Positions 1 to 7,899 of a DNA stretch of 64,000 nucleotides are shown here, piece by piece (within the stretch, counting starts at the first letter, position 1; each line of letters begins with the position of its first letter). A model generated the notes under the pieces. It worked only from the letters and a program-made list of their open reading frames with translations, was not told the origin of the DNA and did no database searches. The stretch comes from UMGS692 sp963653425. GTDB lineage: Bacteria > Bacillota > Clostridia > Christensenellales > CAG-314. Both the position numbers and the translations under genes were made by a program. The stretch is taken from assembly GCA_963653425.1 (NCBI GenBank), contig CAVJWC010000001.1, forward strand, positions 62,001 to 126,000, in the 5' to 3' direction.

Positions 1-1063
1 AGACGTTTATATTCCCGCAATGCAGATCAAGCGTTTCCAGCTCAGAAACGGCGATAAACTTAACGTCCGCGCAAGACCTTTCCCCAACAACAGATACCCT
101 TCGGCTATATTCATTTACTCAATCAACGACGTTCCCTGCGATCAGCTTACCGCACGCGTGAATTTCGAAGATCTGACGCCCATATATCCGATGGAAAGAA
201 TAAGACTTGAAGACGGTCAGCATCAGTTCGACGTGGCTTTAAGAGCGATAGACCTCGTTTCTCCCATAGGAAGAGGACAGAGAGGACTTATCGTTTCTCC
301 GCCAAAGGCAGGTAAGACGGTTCTTTTGAAGAGCATAGCTCAGGCAATACTCAGAAACTACGACGATATTCACGTTATCATACTTCTCGTGGACGAGCGC
401 CCGGAAGAAGTCACGGATATAAGAGAAAGCGTAGACGGAGCGGAGATAGTTTATTCCACCTTCGATATGACTCCCGAACACCACACGAAAGTTGCCGAAC
501 TCGTAATGCAGAGAGCAAAGAGAATGGTGGAAATCGGAAAGCACGTGGTTATATTGCTCGACAGTATCACTCGTCTTTCGAGGGCTTACAATCAGGTTAC
601 CGAACAGACGGGAAAGACTCTTACGGGCGGTCTTGACAGCGCGGCGCTTTACGAACCCAAGAGATTCTTCGGCGCGGCAAGAAACATCAAGGGCGGAGGA
701 AGCCTTACCGTTATAGCGACGGCTCTCGTGGATACGGGAAGCAAGATGGACGATATAATCTACGAAGAATTCAAAGGCACGGGCAATATGGAAATTCACC
801 TGAGCAGAAAGATGTCCGAAAGAAGAATTTTCCCGGCAATCGACCTGAATAAGAGCGGAACGCGCAGAGAGGAATTGCTTCTTAACGCCAACGAACAGGA
901 AGGAATGTGGATTTTAAGACGTATTCTTTCCAAAGCCGACAACGCCGACGCAACCGAAAAGATTCTGGATATGCTTCTTGCAACCAAAACCAACGAGGAA
1001 TTCCTCGAATACGTCCGTTCAAAAATCGGTACGAAGCAAAACAAACCCAATCCTACGCTATAA
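1..1063 (+). CDS. rho: Transcription termination factor Rho (5' partial)
   Basis: ATP-dependent RNA helicase that ends transcription at Rho-dependent sites as a hexamer. The reading frame is open from base 2 (codons for DVYIPA precede the first Met at base 20), so the gene begins upstream of the window and only the end of the RNA-binding domain plus the whole ATPase domain are seen. Visible motifs are the Walker A loop SPPKAGKT, the Walker B region VVILLDSITRLSRAYN, the Q-loop/R-loop region around LTGGLDSAALYEPKRFFGAARN, and the conserved RRIFPAIDLNKSGTRREELL stretch. The family match is unambiguous. The 3' end, including the stop codon, is repeated just downstream (1055-1110). Confidence 0.97.
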   Translation, partial: DVYIPAMQIKRFQLRNGDKLNVRARPFPNNRYPSAIFIYSINDVPCDQLTARVNFEDLTPIYPMERIRLEDGQHQFDVALRAIDLVSPIGRGQRGLIVSPPKAGKTVLLKSIAQAILRNYDDIHVIILLVDERPEEVTDIRESVDGAEIVYSTFDMTPEHHTKVAELVMQRAKRMVEIGKHVVILLDSITRLSRAYNQVTEQTGKTLTGGLDSAALYEPKRFFGAARNIKGGGSLTVIATALVDTGSKMDDIIYEEFKGTGNMEIHLSRKMSERRIFPAIDLNKSGTRREELLLNANEQEGMWILRRILSKADNADATEKILDMLLATKTNEEFLEYVRSKIGTKQNKPNPTL

Positions 1064-1110
1064 ACTTACAGCGTAAAATATGACGCTATAAACTTATAGT
1101 GCAGAATATG
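1055..1110 (+). repeat. 28-bp tandem duplication spanning the rho stop codon
   Basis: Two 28-bp units (1055-1082 and 1083-1110) begin ACGCTATAAACTTA and end AATATG, with a few substitutions. The first unit contains the last rho codons and its TAA. A partial third unit may follow from 1111. See the finding on recurring stop-codon-spanning repeats. Confidence 0.75.
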
Positions 1111-1170
1111 ACGATAGATAATGAAACTATAATTCCCTACAGGGCTTTCAGCCCAAACACCGACCCAAAA

Positions 1171-1203
1171 CCGCAACGCCCGAAATCGTTGCGGTTTTTT
1201 TTG
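1171..1203 (+). terminator. Rho-independent terminator downstream of rho
   Basis: An 8-bp perfect stem, CCGCAACG paired with CGTTGCGG, around a short loop, is followed by a run of nine T residues. It ends the rho transcript about 110 bp after the stop codon. Confidence 0.85.
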
Positions 1204-1276
1204 CCGAATTCAGACTTTTATTTGCGTTTGTTCTTTCCGCATTTTTCAGGAAATTTGCGGAAAAAAGCTATTTCTG

Positions 1277-1305
1277 TTGCATTATTTTTTGATTTATGAT
1301 ATTAT
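1277..1305 (+). promoter_or_regulatory. Sigma-A-type promoter for the heptad-repeat gene
   Basis: TTGCAT (1277-1282) and TATTAT (1300-1305) are separated by exactly 17 bp. Transcription would start near 1312, giving a leader of about 174 nt before the ATG at 1486. Confidence 0.6.
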
Positions 1306-1311
1306 ATAGGT

Positions 1312-1485
1312 CATACGGAGAGGTATCCGTAAAAGGGTTGACGTTTCGGGCTTTTATCCGATTGTTTTCAGGCGCGTCGCGCGCCGGACGTTATACCGTC
1401 GCATTTGGGGGAAGAACGGCGGAATATCGGTAAAATTACGGACAGGGCTATACAGCGAAACGTCTCATGGAAATGAGGATTAAAA
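1312..1485 (+). ncRNA. Candidate structured 5' leader RNA
   Basis: The leader between the promoter and the ATG at 1486 shows several nested complementarities: GACGTTTCG at 1340-1348 pairs perfectly with CGAAACGTC at 1456-1464, enclosing about 107 nt. Inside are a CG-rich palindromic stretch near 1370-1385 and a GACG/CGTC hairpin near 1388-1401. A 5-bp hairpin CTCAT-GGAA-ATGAG (1464-1477) with a GNRA-type loop contains the likely Shine-Dalgarno sequence GAGG. It could be a cis-regulatory element; I do not recognise it as a known riboswitch class. Structure is inferred by eye, not computed. Confidence 0.4.
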
Positions 1486-3045
1486 ATGGCGAAAGATAAA
1501 AACGAGTTGTCAACGGAAAAAGGCGCGCTTTTCAGATTGCCCGATTCTTACTTTGACGGCGTAAAAACGGAGAAAACGCTGGATTTTCTTAACGACGGAG
1601 CAACTTATACGTTTACTCCGCAAAACGAAGCTTACGGAGAAGAAAAGCTTTCGGGCGATTCTCTGCGTGGCGACGTTATGGATTCAGAGGGCGAAAGCAT
1701 AGGCGTTTTCGATTTCGACGGAGGGTATATTCCCGCAACGAAGAAGAAACAGCTTGCGCAAAAGCAGAAAGATCAGACAAAAGTGCAGGAAGAAGAGGAC
1801 GAAGAACCCGTTAAACGCAGGGCTTCGGACGGCATTCAGATAGTAGACCTTCCCGTTGAGATAAAGCCCGCGTCGCAACAGATTCTGCCGACGGCTATCG
1901 GGGATAATTTCGGCGGTTCTCAGTTCAGAACGGCTGTTATCAACGGAGAAAGAGTAGTTTACGCGCCCATGGATTCCATGATGAACGGAGGAATGAATCC
2001 TTTCGGAATGATGACTCCCAACATCACCATAAACCCGCAGAACATTACGATAAATCCGCAGTCCGTCACCATGAACCCGAGCGTCGTTCAGATGAACCCG
2101 GAAACCGTTACGATGAATCCCAACGTAGTTACGATGAATCCCGAAACGGTTACCATGAACCCCAACGTGGTACAGATGAATCCCGAGACCGTTCAGATGA
2201 ACCCCGGGGTAGTAAATATGAACCCCGAAGTCGTTCAGATGCGTCCCGAAGTCGTACAGCTCAAAACCGACGCCGTTCAGATGAAGACCGATTCGGTCAA
2301 TATGGCTCCTACGGAAGTTAATATAGAAAAACCCGAAACGAATACCGATCGTCAGGCTTTACCGAACGCGAAGGAGGGAGCGGGCGCCGAAACTCAGACC
2401 GTTCCGCTCGTAAAAGACGAAAAACCTTCTTCCGAACAGAACAACGCCGATTTGTCCGCAAGAGCGGGATATAAGGTTAAAGTCGAAGACCAGCAGATAA
2501 GCCTTGACGACGAGTTTATAAGCACTATTTCAACCCGTATCGTGGGCGAACTCAAAAAAGACGGCGTCGTTTTCTTCAGTAATTCTTCCGCAAATGCGGC
2601 TGTGGATTCGGGCTTTAAGTACGGAGCCGAAGAAGAACCCGAAGCTGAAAAGAACGAAGAAACTTCAGACCAGGAGGACGCGGACGATAAATCCCTTTCG
2701 CAGAAAGCGGGAGCTTCCGACAGAGGACGTTCGCGTACGTCCGAAGGCGTGAAAGTGGAAGTTCTGGACGAGGAAGATTCTCATAAACCCGTAGAACCCG
2801 AAATAATCGAACTCGGAGGTGCGCCCGTCACGCCCGCGTCTCAGGCTAAATCCGAAATGAAGAAGAAGCCTTCTTTCCTTAGAGATTTGTTCAACAGAAT
2901 TCTCTCGATTTTTAGAGGCGGAAGGAAGAATACCGAAAACGGCGTTAAGTCTCTTCCCGCAGGAAATTCGGGTAAAAAAGCTTTAAGCGAAAAAATCGAA
3001 GGCGCGGATAAACTCGGTTCGGTTTACGACTATTTCGGAGAATAA
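1486..3045 (+). CDS. Hypothetical protein with a 7-residue xVxMNPx repeat domain
   Basis: 519 residues with no recognised family. An acidic, low-complexity N-terminal third is followed at residues 179-283 by about 15 head-to-tail seven-residue units, from NITINPQ through TVTMNPN and VVQMNPE to degenerate copies such as AVQMKTD. The C-terminal half is charged and probably disordered. Near the C-terminus a short amphipathic stretch, FLRDLFNRILSIFRGGRK, could bind a membrane or partner. There is no signal peptide. The long leader upstream suggests post-transcriptional control. The regular period suggests a beta-solenoid or adhesive filament-like region, but that is inference. The start is supported by GAGG seven bases upstream. 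Confidence 0.8.
   Translation: MAKDKNELSTEKGALFRLPDSYFDGVKTEKTLDFLNDGATYTFTPQNEAYGEEKLSGDSLRGDVMDSEGESIGVFDFDGGYIPATKKKQLAQKQKDQTKVQEEEDEEPVKRRASDGIQIVDLPVEIKPASQQILPTAIGDNFGGSQFRTAVINGERVVYAPMDSMMNGGMNPFGMMTPNITINPQNITINPQSVTMNPSVVQMNPETVTMNPNVVTMNPETVTMNPNVVQMNPETVQMNPGVVNMNPEVVQMRPEVVQLKTDAVQMKTDSVNMAPTEVNIEKPETNTDRQALPNAKEGAGAETQTVPLVKDEKPSSEQNNADLSARAGYKVKVEDQQISLDDEFISTISTRIVGELKKDGVVFFSNSSANAAVDSGFKYGAEEEPEAEKNEETSDQEDADDKSLSQKAGASDRGRSRTSEGVKVEVLDEEDSHKPVEPEIIELGGAPVTPASQAKSEMKKKPSFLRDLFNRILSIFRGGRKNTENGVKSLPAGNSGKKALSEKIEGADKLGSVYDYFGE
2020..2334 (+). repeat. 15-unit, 21-bp coding tandem repeat
   Basis: Fifteen in-frame 21-bp units code for seven-residue repeats (consensus V-V/T-T/Q-M-N-P-E/N). 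Units differ mostly at synonymous sites, so selection on the protein pattern, rather than recent duplication, is likely. Confidence 0.85.
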
Positions 3046-3133
3046 AACGAGTAACGATAAAAGCGCGTGAAACCGCCGTTAGTCGCAGACAGGAAGGCAA
3101 CTAAGGCTTTTACGCCACATAGGAAGTGAAATA

Positions 3134-4333
3134 ATGAAGATTGAAACACGGATCGAATTCGGCGGATTTACCGATAACCTCAGATCGCTCGGAAAATACA
3201 ACGACAAACAGGTTATTATGGACGGGATTATCCCGGGAGAAACCGCAGACGTCGTTCTTACCGATAAAATAGACGAGGTTTATTACGGAAAACCCGTAAA
3301 AATCGTTAAACCGTCGAAATTCAGAGTAAAACCGCCCTGCGAGTATTATGATACCTGCGGAAACTGTTCTCTGCAACATATCGACTATCAGTTTCAGGTC
3401 GAATCCAAGCTTAAAATTCTTGGTAAAAAGCTTGCTCCTTTCGATAAAGAGGTAACCGTTCTGCCGGCAGAGAAGGTCTTTTTCCCTTATAAATACAGAA
3501 ATCACGTTTCGCTTTATTTTTCGCACAAAAAAGACAGGATCACTCTCGGCTACAAAGATTTGCGGACGGGTTTAGTGACGGATATCGATTCCTGCGCCGT
3601 TTGCGATAAATGGATTGCAGTCCTTATCAAAACGGTAAAGAGTTTCGCGGGTAAGTTCAAGATCAGAAGTTTCAATCCCGTAACGGGCGAAGGCAAGCTT
3701 ATTTCGCTTAACGCTATTTTTACGGACAACAGACTTATTCTCGCTGTCCAGACGGCGAGCGAATCTCTTATGGGTTCGGCTTGGCTGTATAAGGAACTTT
3801 GCGCCGTTTTCGGGAAGGTCAGCTTCTATACCTGTTTCAGAACGGACGCAGGTCTTCAATATAACTTAATCGGAGGCGAAAGAAGAGCTTCCGTCAGGTT
3901 CTGCGGTAAAGATTTACCCGTTAAACCCAATATGCGTCTTCCCGTAAACGATAAGCTTTTCGGTAAGCTTTTCCGCGCGGTGGAAGAAAAAATCGGCGAA
4001 GAATACACGCTCGTATCGGGCGATTGTTCGGCTACGTTAACCGAACTTCTCTCGGACAATCCCAACGTTTTCATTAAAAAATCGAACGATATGCCCGCAA
4101 AGAAACCTTTACAGAGTTTTATCGAACTCAAAGACGGTTTCGAGGACAATCAGCTCAGATTTATAAAGACTTTCAGAACGAAAAGACTTTTGATTCTGCT
4201 TAACGATTGCGATCGGATCGAAGAGACGGTAAAGACCGTCGTTAACGAAAAATATCGGAGCGTAACCGTTACGCCTTTCGATATGCAACCGCAAACGAAG
4301 AAGCTTTCCGCGCTTCTTTTTTGCGAGACCTAA
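3134..4333 (+). CDS. Degenerate TrmA/RlmD-family RNA uracil-5-methyltransferase paralogue
   Basis: 399 residues with the architecture of TRAM-domain class I RNA m5U methyltransferases, but eroded at the C-terminus. A TRAM-like domain occupies residues 1-60. Four Fe-S ligand cysteines are kept (C69, C75, C78 in CEYYDTCGNC, and C154). The usual FFQVN motif reads MRLPVN near residue 267, the SAM-binding glycine motif (normally YCGIGT) reads SGDCSAT near 295, and DPPR is replaced by ELKD near 331. A candidate nucleophile cysteine (C359) and the terminal FDMQPQT motif remain. The family assignment is good; methyltransferase activity is doubtful. Possible retained role in RNA binding. It lies between the heptad-repeat gene and a PfkB kinase. 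Confidence 0.75.
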   Translation: MKIETRIEFGGFTDNLRSLGKYNDKQVIMDGIIPGETADVVLTDKIDEVYYGKPVKIVKPSKFRVKPPCEYYDTCGNCSLQHIDYQFQVESKLKILGKKLAPFDKEVTVLPAEKVFFPYKYRNHVSLYFSHKKDRITLGYKDLRTGLVTDIDSCAVCDKWIAVLIKTVKSFAGKFKIRSFNPVTGEGKLISLNAIFTDNRLILAVQTASESLMGSAWLYKELCAVFGKVSFYTCFRTDAGLQYNLIGGERRASVRFCGKDLPVKPNMRLPVNDKLFGKLFRAVEEKIGEEYTLVSGDCSATLTELLSDNPNVFIKKSNDMPAKKPLQSFIELKDGFEDNQLRFIKTFRTKRLLILLNDCDRIEETVKTVVNEKYRSVTVTPFDMQPQTKKLSALLFCET

Positions 4334-4375
4334 AAAAACGAACCGCCCCAAGCGGACGGATAACGGAGACTTACA

Positions 4376-5299
4376 ATGAATATTTTGGTTTCGGGCTTAG
4401 TGAACATAGAAACTTCCGTACCTGTGCGCGGATTTCCCGTTCGCTATTACCCGATAGATTATCTGTTCGGAAGCGTTACGAGTACGGTTTCGGGCGTAGG
4501 CTTCAATATAGCCAAGGCTTTGTCGCGACTGGGCGACGAAGTGGATATGGTATCCCTTATAGGCAACGATTTTTACGGCGATTTTGCGCTGAAAAAGCTT
4601 AAAGAGTGCGGTATAAACACTCGTCTCGTGAGAAAACAACTCGAACTTACCTGCCATTCGGTAGTGCTTTACGATAAGGACGGAAGCAACCAGATTTACT
4701 GCGACCTTAAAGACGTGCAGAACCAGCCTTACGTGCAGAATACCGATAAGGCTCTTATGAGAAGCGAACTTGCCGTTCTTTGCAACATCAACTTTTCTCG
4801 GTCGCTTTTGTCGAGAGCAAAACAGCTGAATATTCCGATAGCTACCGACTGTCACGTTTTAAGCGACGTACACGACAGCTTCAACCTCGAATTTATGAGA
4901 TACGCGGATATTCTGTTCCTTTCAAATTCCGCTATTTCAGGTAGCGAATACAGCTTCATAAGGCAACTTGCGGCTACCTATTCGAGTAAGATTATCGTAA
5001 TAGGTATGGGCAAAGAGGGCGCGATGATGTATACGAGAGACAACGATACGATAAGACATTATCCCGTTCCCACCGACGAAAGCTTTGCCAATACGAGCGG
5101 AGCGGGCGACGCGCTTTTCGCATGCTTCGTGCATTATTACGCCAAGGACAAAAATCCCGAACGCGCTTTGGATTACGCTCAGGTTTTCGCCACGAGTAAA
5201 CTTCATTCGCCTACTCCCGACGGAGGATTTTTAAGCGAAGAAGAGCTTGAAAACTATATCGGAAAGATCCGTCCCGCCGAGAAACAAGCCGAGAAATAA
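4376..5299 (+). CDS. PfkB/ribokinase-family carbohydrate kinase
   Basis: 307 residues with the ribokinase fold. An N-terminal glycine-rich segment (SVTSTVSGVGFNIAKALSRLG) matches the first PfkB signature, and NTSGAGDALFACF near residue 240 matches the second, including the catalytic Asp of GAGD; the usual leading D is N here. The substrate (sugar, nucleoside or sugar phosphate) cannot be predicted. It is probably co-transcribed with the upstream methyltransferase paralogue (42-bp gap) and ends at a strong terminator. Confidence 0.88.
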   Translation: MNILVSGLVNIETSVPVRGFPVRYYPIDYLFGSVTSTVSGVGFNIAKALSRLGDEVDMVSLIGNDFYGDFALKKLKECGINTRLVRKQLELTCHSVVLYDKDGSNQIYCDLKDVQNQPYVQNTDKALMRSELAVLCNINFSRSLLSRAKQLNIPIATDCHVLSDVHDSFNLEFMRYADILFLSNSAISGSEYSFIRQLAATYSSKIIVIGMGKEGAMMYTRDNDTIRHYPVPTDESFANTSGAGDALFACFVHYYAKDKNPERALDYAQVFATSKLHSPTPDGGFLSEEELENYIGKIRPAEKQAEK

Positions 5300-5330
5300 A
5301 ACGCAAAAACAATTCCATAAGTAAACTGAA

Positions 5331-5372
5331 AGCGTCCTTGCCGTAAAACTACGGAACGAAGGACGCTTTTTG
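5331..5372 (+). terminator. Intrinsic terminator after the PfkB kinase
   Basis: A long hairpin with outer stem AGCGTCCTT/AAGGACGCT and inner stem CCGTA/TACGG is followed by TTTTT. It separates the plus-strand genes from the convergent lexA. Confidence 0.9.
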
Positions 5373-5427
5373 TAATTATTATAATTTATAGTTTTAAGGA
5401 AAGTTTACGAATTTTTCATAAACCGAT

Positions 5428-6033
5428 TTACCAGTTAAACTGACGGATGCTTCCAACGACTTTACCTATAACCGAAATGTTTTCCGAGAATTCCATATCG
5501 GCGTACTTTGGGTTTTCCGCGTGCAGAGTAACGTGGTCGTCGTGATAAAAAATGCGTTTTACGGTAACGTCGCCGTCGATGTAAGCCACGACGATGTCGC
5601 CGTTTTTAGTGGAGCTGTCGCTGTCCACGATAATAAAATCGTCGTTGAAAATGCCCGCGCCTATCATACTGTCACCGCTGACTCTCAGAAGGAAAAGATT
5701 GTCTCCGCGGAAGATATTCCCGGGGAGAGAATAAAACTCTTCTATGTTTTCCGCCGCAAATATAGGCAGACCTGCGCTGACTCGTCCGAGTAAAGGAAAT
5801 TTTCGTGTGTTCGTCGGAATTTCGGAATTTTTAAGGCTCAAAGAACGGTTGATGTTGTTCTTTTTGGAAATCTTTCCCATCTTTTCGAGCTTATTGAAAT
5901 AATACTGAACGGTAGCGGTGGAGTTAAACCCCATGTTCTTCATAATATCTCTTACCGTAGGAGCGTAACCGTTTTTTTCTATAAAATCCTGAATGCGGAG
6001 AAGGACTTCTTCCGATTTATCCGAGCGTGACAT
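5428..6033 (-). CDS. lexA: LexA SOS-response repressor
   Basis: 201-residue transcriptional repressor and self-cleaving serine protease of the SOS response. An N-terminal winged helix (residues 1-65, VRDIMKNMGFNSTATVQYYF) binds DNA. The S24 peptidase domain carries the scissile Ala87-Gly88 bond in GRVSAGLP, the catalytic Ser122 in SGDSM and Lys159 in VTVKRI. Length and motifs are typical. A strong AAGGAGG ribosome-binding site precedes the ATG. No clean SOS box is visible upstream: the nearest candidate, CGAACTTTCGGTTT on the minus strand near 6093, departs from the Firmicutes consensus at two positions. Confidence 0.95.
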   Translation of the reverse strand: MSRSDKSEEVLLRIQDFIEKNGYAPTVRDIMKNMGFNSTATVQYYFNKLEKMGKISKKNNINRSLSLKNSEIPTNTRKFPLLGRVSAGLPIFAAENIEEFYSLPGNIFRGDNLFLLRVSGDSMIGAGIFNDDFIIVDSDSSTKNGDIVVAYIDGDVTVKRIFYHDDHVTLHAENPKYADMEFSENISVIGKVVGSIRQFNW

Positions 6034-6612
6034 TTTCTACCTCCTTTCATTATCCCCGATTATTTGCAGTCAATCAATATAAAAACCGAAAGTTCGGCGT
6101 TTCGTTCGTTCTTAGCGATATTTTACGGAAATCGATCGGCATATTCGCCCTTAAACTTTTTCCCGATTCCCGTATACGATCCGTATAAAAACTGAACGCC
6201 TACCGATTTTATACATTATACACTAATATTCCCGAACTGGCAAGCGTTTTTTTATGGCTAAAAACGTTTGTTTAATAAATTGGTCTTTGCGTTCCGTTTA
6301 TTATCCCTGATTATCTTACGGAAACAAATCGGTTTAGCCTTCGTTTTACTCCCTCTTACGTATATAAAGTACGCCCTCAGCTCAAAGCTTCGGTTAAACT
6401 ACCCACCAATGTGGCGATTTCTTCCGCGTAAAAACGCTACGCGCCACAGTTGCATATTTTTAGCGAATTAAAAGCGGTTACTGTGCTAATCGGCAATAAC
6501 GAATGTTGCGCTTAGCGTTCCGTTCGCAACACTCGTATTTTTTACGGAAACAAATCGGTTTAGCCGTGGTTACTATGCCAATCGGCGATAACGAATGTAA
6601 TACCAACCGTTT
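6034..6612. repeat. Gene-free spacer with interspersed direct repeats
   Basis: This 579-bp gap between lexA and hflX holds no convincing gene. It contains a perfect 24-bp direct repeat (6316-6339 and 6542-6565, starting TTACGGAAACAAATCGG) and a 33-bp near-repeat (6474-6506 and 6566-6598, sharing ATCGGC-ATAACGAATGT). The second copies are adjacent, forming one composite block. An open frame at 6268-6471 runs through the repeats and lacks coding character. Confidence 0.65.
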
Positions 6613-7899
6613 TTATTCTTCGTTTGTTTTATCGGGCAGGAATATCTTTTTCTCGCCGTTATCCGGATAAGCCGAATATTCTTTCAGAAATTTTTCCGAG
6701 ATAACGCAGTTGTAGACCACGCCGTCGCTAAGGACTTCGCGTTTGATTATAACGGCGTTTTTTTCTATCGAAGCAAGAGCCTTTCCGTCGGTAAAAGGAA
6801 TTTTAAGTCTGCAATTTACCGATTCTCCGAAAAGAGCCGTTTCTATGCGTTTTTTCAGCGTAGTAAAACCCGTTTTTGTTTTTGCGGAAACGAGAAGCAT
6901 ATCCGAAGAAAAATATCTTTCTATAGCCGTTCTGTCTATGAGGTCGCATTTATTGAAAACCGTTATAACGGGAGCTTTACATCCGAGAGATTCAAGCGTT
7001 TTAAGAGTTACTTCTATGTGAGCTTCGTGATTTATATCGGAAACGTCGCATACGTTGAGAATAAGGTCGGCGTAAAGAGCTTCTTCGAGAGTGGAGCGGA
7101 AGGACGCTATTAAATCGGTGGGAATGTTTCTTATAAAACCTACCGTATCTATAACCACGGCAAAAGATCCGTTGTCGAAATCCAATTTTCTTGCCGACGG
7201 ATCGAGAGTCGCGAAAAGCTGATCGGCTACGAAAACGTCCGACGACGTGAGAGCGTTCAGAAGAGAGGACTTACCCGCGTTCGTGTAACCCACGAGAGCC
7301 ACGCAGGGAATATTGTTTCTGACGCGTCTTTTACGATGGTTATCGCGCGTTTTCTCCATTTCGTCGATACGGTTTTCGAGAACGGAAATTCTTTTTCTTA
7401 TATAACGTTTGTCCGTTTCGAGTTTGGTTTCGCCCGGACCTCTCGTGCCTATGCCTCCGCCGAGACGGGAAAGTTCTTTTCTCGAACCTATAAGACGGGG
7501 AAGGTTGTATTTCATCTGCGCGAGTTCGACCTGAAGTTTTCCTTCCGAGCTTTTTGCGCGCGAAGCGAATATATCGAGAATAAGCGCCGTTCTGTCGATT
7601 ACTTTACAGTCTATGACTTTACTTACTTCCGCAATCTGAGAGGGCGTGAGTTCGTTTTCGAAAATAACCGCGTCTATATCGAGATTTTCCGCGTAATGCG
7701 CGACTTCTTCGAGTTTTCCGCTTCCGAGTACGGTCTGGGGATCTATGCTGTTTCGTTTCTGAATGACCGTTTCTATAACTTCTCCGCCCGCGCTTTCCAC
7801 GAGACTCGTGAGTTCGTCGAGAATATACTTTACGTCTTCGTTGTCTTTATATACGTAAACGAGAAGAACCCGTTCTTTTTCGTGCGTTGTTTCATTCAT
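6613..7899 (-). CDS. hflX: Ribosome-associated GTPase HflX
   Basis: 428-residue GTPase that in characterised bacteria splits stalled ribosomes under stress. The N-terminal HflX domain contains the RLGGGIGTRGPGETKLE signature (near residues 145-160), followed by a coiled-coil linker and the G domain: G1 GYTNAGKSS, G3 DTVGF, G4 NKCD and an SAK G5. It overlaps the upstream recombinase gene by 8 bp on the same strand, so the two are translationally coupled. Confidence 0.96.
   Translation of the reverse strand: MNETTHEKERVLLVYVYKDNEDVKYILDELTSLVESAGGEVIETVIQKRNSIDPQTVLGSGKLEEVAHYAENLDIDAVIFENELTPSQIAEVSKVIDCKVIDRTALILDIFASRAKSSEGKLQVELAQMKYNLPRLIGSRKELSRLGGGIGTRGPGETKLETDKRYIRKRISVLENRIDEMEKTRDNHRKRRVRNNIPCVALVGYTNAGKSSLLNALTSSDVFVADQLFATLDPSARKLDFDNGSFAVVIDTVGFIRNIPTDLIASFRSTLEEALYADLILNVCDVSDINHEAHIEVTLKTLESLGCKAPVITVFNKCDLIDRTAIERYFSSDMLLVSAKTKTGFTTLKKRIETALFGESVNCRLKIPFTDGKALASIEKNAVIIKREVLSDGVVYNCVISEKFLKEYSAYPDNGEKKIFLPDKTNEE

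Noticed and set aside
1099..1299. 66-residue frame after rho
   Set aside because: It runs through the terminator, repeats and the downstream promoter and has no coding character.
6085..6110. SOS box of lexA
   Set aside because: CGAACTTTCGGTTT (minus strand) departs at two key positions from the consensus CGAACN4GTTYG; too weak to annotate as a site.
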